DNA from: CAYRPN01 sp964426135
Lineage (GTDB): Bacteria; Planctomycetota; Phycisphaerae; Phycisphaerales; Phycisphaeraceae
NCBI GenBank assembly: GCA_964426135.1
Contig: CAYRPN010000172.1
Location: 1 to 10,092, forward strand
Reading direction: 5' to 3'
Length of the DNA stretch: 10,092 nucleotides
Shown here: in pieces, positions 6,608-10,092 of the stretch
Position numbering within the stretch: position 1 is the stretch's first letter
Layout of the letters: each line of letters opens with the position of its first letter
Made by a program: the position numbers and the translations under genes
The notes under the pieces: generated by a model
The model's database searches: none
Told to the model about the DNA's origin: nothing
What the model saw: the letters and a program-made list of their open reading frames with translations, nothing else

Positions 6608-7676
6608 AGGCTTGCGCCAGGCAATGTCCTCAGTTCGATGGAGCCATTGCACGAATCGACGCGTGACCTTCAGAATGCTGGGCACCGTGTCGAGAGCGAT
6701 CGGCTTTCCCGTTTTCTTGCCTTGGGGCCTGCTCTTCCGGTAGGCGGCGATTCGTTCCAGGCACGACAGGCCGAACTGGCCCAACGGGACATCCGCGTGC
6801 GCGTCCTTGAGGCGCCCAGCGACCGCCGCTTCCCGGTAGCCGAACGCCTTGGAGTTCTGTTTCTGGATGTGCTCGGCGTAGGGGTCGGGGGCGTCGTAAA
6901 AGGCCCTGCGGACCGCGGTCGGCGCCTCGCTGTCGGCAAGGCTGGTCGCCGCCTGAGCCTCCTCGGTGATCTTCAGCGTCCGCGAGCAACGTTGCCTGCC
7001 CTGGTGCGTAGACCGCCGGCGAAGCTGGCGCGAACGCGATGACCGAATAGTCGCGCCGCAGTTGAGCGATCCGCTCCACGTATTCCCGGTCGCCACAAGC
7101 ATGGGGCCCGACATGGACTTCGATTGGGTGCTGCCCCGTCCAGACGGCTTCGGCAATCGCCAGGCTTTCGGGCAACCAGAGAGGACTGTGACTCACATCC
7201 GCCATTGGGACTGAGACCTCCGGCATGATCCGGGGCATCTCGCCGAGCCGAGGGCCCATTTCCTTCAAGAACTTGCCGGATCGTTCGTGATCGGCGACGG
7301 CTTCTTTCCAGAGTATCTCAAGCCTGGCACTGGCGACCTAGCCCGGATTACTCATGAGCTTGCACAGGAGCCGCGCACGAAGTAAGCGGTTCTTCAGATT
7401 CCACGCGCGTCATTTTCACACGGACGCCCCGCGCATCCTGTCCGGCCGCGAGAGAAGGTCGAGGTCGTCAGAAACGCTGCGAACTCCGCTTACTTCGTGC
7501 GCGGCTCCTTCTGAAGCCTCGAATAACCCGGGCTAGGCCACGACGACGACCGTCCCCAGCAGAAACTTCTTGGGTACCAGCTTCCTGTTCTCGTTGAAAA
7601 TCTTCCCGATGGTGCGGAAGTACCGCCCGCGGTACGAACTGACCCTGTCGATTCGGTGGCCTGACCGGTGCTTCAT
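6608..7676 (-). pseudogene. Planctomycete-type integrase, broken and lacking its catalytic domain
   Basis: Read from ATG at 7676. Segment 1 (7676-7538) encodes HRIDRVSSYRGRYFRTIGKI and PKKFLLGTVVVVA, like the N-terminal domain of planctomycete tyrosine-type integrases. A 201-bp palindromic element (7337-7537) then interrupts the gene, adding an immediate TAG. Segment 2 resumes in the same frame at 7336 with ASARLEILWKEAVADHE, LAIAEAVWTGQHPIEVHVG and YVERIAQLRRDYSVIAFAP. Near 6975-7000 the frame shifts. Segment 3 then gives AVRRAFYDAPDPYAEHI, GRLKDAHADVPLGQ, RSRPQGKKTGKPIALDT and RRFVQWLHRTEDIAWRKP, a SAM-like core-binding domain, stopping at about 6608 where the IS630-like fragment starts. 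The catalytic R...HxxR...Y half is absent. Joining three segments that complement each other in order is strong evidence for one decayed gene. Family assignment is from remembered sequence patterns, not a search. It begins 51 bp beyond the tmRNA 3' end. Confidence 0.7.
7337..7537. mobile_element. 201-bp MITE-like inverted-repeat element
   Basis: The ends are CCTAGCCCGG (7337-7346) and its exact reverse complement (7528-7537). An inner perfect 23-bp inverted repeat lies at 7367-7389 and 7486-7508 (GGAGCCGCGCACG...AAGTAAGCGG). The stretches between outer and inner arms are also partly alike. It has no coding capacity and lies inside the integrase gene. A TA dinucleotide at each end would fit TA-targeting IS630/Tc1-mariner-type transposition, but no longer target duplication is visible. 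Its length is a multiple of three, so integrase frame is the same on both sides. Confidence 0.72.
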
Positions 7677-7727
7677 GGAGCCATCATTGGACCCCAATCG
7701 TCAACTGGAAGCTCGAAATCGTCAAAA

Positions 7728-7760
7728 TGGAGCCGGAGGGATTCGAACCCTCGTCCCGAG
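7728..7760 (-). other. Probable attachment site at the tmRNA 3' end
   Basis: The T-arm and acceptor 3' strand of ssrA are a well-known target for tyrosine integrases, and a dead integrase gene starts 51 bp beyond. A second copy of this 3' end should mark the other border of the former island; I find none in the window, so the other end is outside or lost. Inference from position. Confidence 0.4.
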
Positions 7761-7953
7761 ACAGCCGGAGAGCCGCCTCTACGCGTGTAGTCGCTGTTTG
7801 ATTCTCACGATGGACGGCGGCAGTGACACCCTATCCCATCGCCAGCCCGGGTAAGTTTGATCCCTCCGCGCCAAGGCGTCACGGAGGAACGAGCCTGCTG
7901 TTTGTTTGCCGCGCGAGTGACGCAGGCATGCACTCGCGCGACATGCGGCCTAA

Positions 7954-8022
7954 TTAGGCCGCGAGGCGAACCGAACCCGCCGAAGCGAATCCGATTCGAC
8001 CAGCAACATCGCTGTTGGTGGC
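7954..8022 (-). other. tmRNA proteolysis-tag reading frame
   Basis: Starting at the GCC 11 nt after PK1, the frame reads 22 codons and then TAA (7956-7954). The peptide begins ATNSDVAG, has RIGFASAG in the middle and ends SVRLAA. The resume position was set by the E. coli spacing between PK1 and the first tag codon (Ala), and the frame stays open to a stop in the expected hairpin, which supports it. The C-terminal LAA is the usual protease-recognition end; most bacteria have ALAA and a tag near 10-15 residues, so this one is long. Confidence 0.75.
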
Positions 8023-8134
8023 AGTTTTGGTTTGCACGTGGATTTACGAGGACAACGTGCGCCTCGACGCGCCACGACTGACCTGATCTGTCCGGTCGAT
8101 ACCTGTCGGCCCCAGTTGTCAAAGAGCGAGTCAG

Positions 8135-8163
8135 AGCATAGCCGCGCCGCGATGAGTTTTCCA
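8135..8163 (-). promoter_or_regulatory. Possible ssrA promoter
   Basis: On the minus strand, TGGAAA (8163-8158) and TATGCT (8140-8135) are separated by 17 bases, each matching four of six sigma-70 consensus bases. Transcription would start about 15-20 nt before the mature tmRNA 5' end, which is made by RNase P, so the distance is acceptable. The match is weak. Confidence 0.3.
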
Positions 8164-8360
8164 TTGAGCGCGCTTCTGAATGATGCGAGGAGCGATCGTG
8201 CGCTCCAGAACTGGATCTCGGCTCCCGCAGGCGGTCACGGAAGAGGAACCATGTTCGGCGGGTTGCCTTCCTTCCGCGCGAGGCGGCGTTTCCGAGGGGC
8301 CGCGAGAAATGAGTAAACTTGCCGAGCCTGCACCAACGATCGTTGGCTTGGTCCGCAGCT

Positions 8361-8396
8361 AAGGAATGGAATCGAAATAAGGAACGGGACCGAAAT
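8361..8396 (+). repeat. 18-bp tandem repeat, two units
   Basis: AAGGAATGGAATCGAAAT (8361-8378) is followed directly by AAGGAACGGGACCGAAAT (8379-8396), 15 of 18 bases identical. The second unit is also the left arm of the palindromic element that follows. Confidence 0.6.
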
Positions 8397-8505
8397 GAGT
8401 TCCCCATTTAGCCGGCGGGCTTGCCCGCCGCGACGCCCTCGGCGGGCAAGCCCGCCGGCTAAATGGGGGGACCGCCAGATCGCGAAGTTATTTCGGGCCC
8501 GTTCC
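8381..8505. repeat. Nested palindromic element (possible MITE)
   Basis: Outer arms GGAACGGGACCGAAAT (8381-8396) and ATTTCGGGCCCGTTCC (8490-8505) match at 15 of 16 positions when one is reversed. TAA flanks both ends (8378-8380 and 8506-8508), a possible 3-bp target duplication. Inside are perfect 29-bp arms (8402-8430 and 8440-8468) around a 9-nt loop. Each inner arm is itself a small hairpin (GGCGGGC-TT-GCCCGCC). There is no T-run for a terminator. Confidence 0.72.
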
Positions 8506-8560
8506 TAATGAACGAAGCATCGCGGCCATTGAGACAACGTCGACCTGAGAGACCTCGACC

Positions 8561-9829
8561 ATGCCACGCAAACACGCGCGTCACTCTCCTCGCCACGGCA
8601 CCGACAAGGCCTCCAAACGTCCCACGGCTTCGCCATCCGCCCAGCGCCGCTCCAGGGAGCAGCCGGCGCCGCCGACCGCCGTGGTGATGGCCGGGATCCC
8701 GGAAAAAAATCTGGCGCTGTTCCACCGCCTGCGCTTCAGCGTGGGTGATCCGTGCGCGATCATCGAACTGCCCGGCAAAGACGGCGCGACGGAATCCGTA
8801 CTCATCGTGCGCGACATCGAGATGGCGCGGGCCCGCCAGCACGCCCGGGTCGACCGCGTCCATTGCCCGGCCGATTTCGCGCCGGACGAAGGCCTTTCCG
8901 GCGATCGCGAAACCGCCACGGCGCAGGCGGTGGCTCAGTGCCTTCGCCGGGCGAAAGTGCGGCGCGTCATCGGCGACCGCTCGCTGCCTCTGATTTTCAC
9001 CCATGAGATCGCCAAGGTGGCGATCAGCGTCGCCTACGACGATGAACTGGGCGTGCTGGTGCGCCGGCAGAAGGATGCCCAGGAAATCGAAGCGCTGCGG
9101 CTGGCGCAGCGCGTCACCGAGGACGCCATGGGCATGGCGTGCGAGATGGTCGCCCACGCCGCGGCCCGCGACGACGGCATCCTGACGCATGGCGGCGAAA
9201 CGCTCAGCAGCGAACGCGTCCGCGCGGCGATCGACATTTTTCTCCTTCAGCGCGGCTACACCAATCCCGGCGCGATCGTCGCCGGCGGGCCCGTCGGCGC
9301 CGATTGCCACGACCACGGCCACGGCGAACTGCGGACCGGCCAACCGGTCATCATTGACATTTTTCCGTGCAGCCGGGCGACGCGCTATCACGGCGACTGC
9401 ACGCGCACGGTGGTGCATGGCGCGATCAGCGCGGAGTTGCGCCGCATGCACGCAGCCGTGGTGAACGCCAAACGGGCCGCCATCGCCGCGATTCGGCCGG
9501 GCGTCACCGGCGATGCCGTGCATCAGGCCACCGTGCGAGCCATCGAAGAGCACGGCTTCGCGGTGCATCTCGGCCAACCCCCCGCCGGCGCGCCGGACTC
9601 CTGGTGCGGCCTGACGCACGGCACGGGCCACGGCATCGGCCTGGATGTGCACGAGCCGCCGCTCCTGGCGCCCAAGGGACCGGCGCTGCTCATGGGTGAC
9701 GCGTTGACGGTGGAGCCTGGGCTCTATTCCCGCGCGATCGGCGGCATCCGTGTGGAGGACATGGTGATCGTCACGGCGGACGGCTGCGTGAATCTCAACG
9801 CGCTGCCGGAGGGGCTGTCGTGGCGGTGA
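8561..9829 (+). CDS. M24 family metallopeptidase (Xaa-Pro aminopeptidase-like)
   Basis: 422 residues. The C-terminal pita-bread domain has all five metal ligands: Asp266 (VIIDIFP), Asp279 (HGDCTRT), His357 (GTGHGIG), Glu385 (TVEPGLY) and Glu399 (IRVEDMV). Other supporting motifs are GPVGADCHDHG, which fits the substrate-binding region before the first Asp, and LDVHEPP. It should remove N-terminal residues from peptides, probably before proline, in the cytoplasm. The Asp-Asp spacing is 13 residues against 11 in E. coli aminopeptidase P. Residues about 45-170 are a divergent creatinase-like N-terminal domain. The first 42 residues are rich in Arg, Lys, Pro and Ser and look disordered. Met43 (8687) could be the true start, but TGAGAG 9 nt before 8561 favours the longer form. 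The gene stands alone, divergent from ssrA. It could instead be another M24 hydrolase such as a creatinase-like enzyme. Confidence 0.9.
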   Translation: MPRKHARHSPRHGTDKASKRPTASPSAQRRSREQPAPPTAVVMAGIPEKNLALFHRLRFSVGDPCAIIELPGKDGATESVLIVRDIEMARARQHARVDRVHCPADFAPDEGLSGDRETATAQAVAQCLRRAKVRRVIGDRSLPLIFTHEIAKVAISVAYDDELGVLVRRQKDAQEIEALRLAQRVTEDAMGMACEMVAHAAARDDGILTHGGETLSSERVRAAIDIFLLQRGYTNPGAIVAGGPVGADCHDHGHGELRTGQPVIIDIFPCSRATRYHGDCTRTVVHGAISAELRRMHAAVVNAKRAAIAAIRPGVTGDAVHQATVRAIEEHGFAVHLGQPPAGAPDSWCGLTHGTGHGIGLDVHEPPLLAPKGPALLMGDALTVEPGLYSRAIGGIRVEDMVIVTADGCVNLNALPEGLSWR

Positions 9830-9902
9830 CATCGGCACGTTGATCCACTGCAAGCTCAACAACGCAGCGAATGCGAATACCGAGCGACGCGGCGATTCGT
9901 CA

Positions 9903-9991
9903 GATTCGCAGCCGTCAGCGCGCGGTGCTATCGAAGGTCCATCGCACGCCTTCGTTCGCTGAAACTCACGGCTCCGACCTGGCTGCGAATC
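9903..9991. repeat. Inverted repeat downstream of the peptidase gene
   Basis: GATTCGCAGCC (9903-9913) and GGCTGCGAATC (9981-9991) are exact reverse complements 67 bases apart. The long loop and lack of a T-run argue against an intrinsic terminator. Otherwise 9830-10040 shows no gene. Confidence 0.4.
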
Positions 9992-10046
9992 GGGACTACA
10001 CCGATGCCGGCGGGTCTGCCAGATTTTCCGGGGCTTGATTCCGGCC

Positions 10047-10091
10047 CCCTCTCCCTCCCAGGGAGAGGGCTGGGGTGAGGGTCGGGACGCA
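10047..10091. repeat. Intergenic hairpin repeat, right copy
   Basis: CCCTCTCCCT (10047-10056) and AGGGAGAGGG (10060-10069) form a 10-bp stem with loop CCC, followed by CTGGGGTGAGGGTCGGGACG. Read on the minus strand, it starts GTGCGTCCCGACCCTCAC, closely matching the left end of the window (GTGCGCCCGACCCTCC), so the two are inverted copies of one dispersed family. Confidence 0.6.
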
Positions 10092-10092
10092 C

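Larger units (their letters stand above)
7728..8113 (-). ncRNA. ssrA: tmRNA (transfer-messenger RNA)
   Basis: This 386-nt RNA rescues stalled ribosomes, acting as alanyl-tRNA and then as a short message. Acceptor stem: 5' GGGGCCG (8113-8107) pairs with 3' CGGCTCC (7735-7729), including the G3-U pair that AlaRS reads, then unpaired A (7728). CCA is not encoded. The 5' part shows AGGTATCGACC, like the conserved GGTTTCGAC. The 3' part shows CACGCGTAGA, CGGGACGAGGGTTCGAATCC and a 5-bp T-stem. Pseudoknot PK1 spans 8066-8034: CGAGG pairs with CCTCG, and GCACGT with ACGTGC. Exactly 11 nt later, as in E. coli, the tag frame starts. The stop codon lies in the 18-bp palindrome 7945-7962, like helix H5. 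A further 10-bp stem joins 7910-7919 and 7931-7940. I see no strong terminator downstream. Confidence 0.93.
8114..8560. other. Non-coding region between ssrA and the M24 peptidase gene
   Basis: No convincing gene in 447 bases. It serves as the shared 5' region of two divergent genes (tmRNA leftward, peptidase rightward). It holds a possible ssrA promoter, a 14-bp perfect palindrome (CCAACGATCGTTGG, 8333-8346), an 18-bp tandem repeat (8361-8396) and a nested palindromic element (8381-8505). Nothing recognisable is seen in 8170-8330. Confidence 0.6.

Noticed and set aside
6638..7042. 134-codon plus-strand frame
   Set aside because: It is the opposite strand of the integrase core-binding region, which has the better family match.
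6638..7683. ATGGAGCCAT-like short repeat near 6638 and 7675 as island borders
   Set aside because: Only 8-10 bases are shared and neither extends into the tmRNA T-arm, so it is too short to be a convincing attachment duplicate.
7728..7815. Stand-alone tRNA on the minus strand
   Set aside because: The T-arm and acceptor 3' strand look like a tRNA, but no anticodon arm is present nearby; the partner 5' strand lies 380 bases away as in tmRNA.
7805..8407. 200-codon minus-strand open frame across ssrA
   Set aside because: It runs through the pseudoknots and tag region of the tmRNA and continues past its ends in a different frame from the tag; chance open frame in GC-rich DNA.
8459..9862. 467-codon open frame on the minus strand opposite the M24 gene
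   Set aside because: No recognisable motifs and a composition typical of an antisense shadow; all M24 ligands are on the plus strand.
1..10092. CRISPR array
   Set aside because: No regularly spaced direct repeats were seen; the repeats present are inverted or a single tandem pair.

Overview
The window is GC-rich, densely coding bacterial DNA, most likely from a planctomycete (Phycisphaerae-like). The grounds are a pseudopilin with the planctomycete-typical C-terminal H-X9-DG motif, an integrase remnant resembling planctomycete integrases, and hairpin-forming intergenic repeats rich in GCCGGCGGGC and CCCTCTCCCT. The assignment is inference; no rRNA gene is present. Layout, left to right. (1) Positions 98-6024 (+) hold five tightly packed genes: a fused permease/ATPase ABC exporter, two related aminoglycoside/choline-kinase-fold phosphotransferases, a type II secretion-like pseudopilin, and a membrane-anchored staphylococcal-nuclease-fold protein with an Ada-type zinc tail. 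Every junction overlaps (7 bp, 4 bp, 4 bp, then 1 bp), so this looks like one translationally coupled operon. No published system with this gene set is known to me. (2) Positions 6025-7727 are a graveyard of mobile-element debris: the 3' part of a cation diffusion facilitator gene (-), an internal fragment of an IS630-like transposase (+), and the N-terminal half of a tyrosine-type integrase gene (-). The integrase gene is frameshifted, carries a 201-bp MITE-like inverted-repeat element, and has lost its catalytic domain. (3) Positions 7728-8113 (-) are a complete tmRNA gene (ssrA), absent from any protein-coding view. It has a G3-U acceptor pair, a recognisable PK1 pseudoknot, and a 22-residue tag reading frame ending VRLAA. 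The dead integrase begins only 51 bp past its 3' end, the usual arrangement for an island integrated at ssrA. (4) Positions 8114-8560 are non-coding, with a possible ssrA promoter, a 14-bp palindrome, an 18-bp tandem repeat, and a nested palindromic element with 29-bp perfect arms. (5) Positions 8561-9829 (+) encode an M24 metallopeptidase (Xaa-Pro aminopeptidase-like) with all five metal ligands. (6) Both extreme ends carry related hairpin repeats in opposite orientation. Working picture: the five-gene operon probably makes an envelope-associated export module in which the kinases phosphorylate, and the ABC protein moves, an unknown small molecule or glycan. The ssrA-integrase segment is an independent, decayed integration event.
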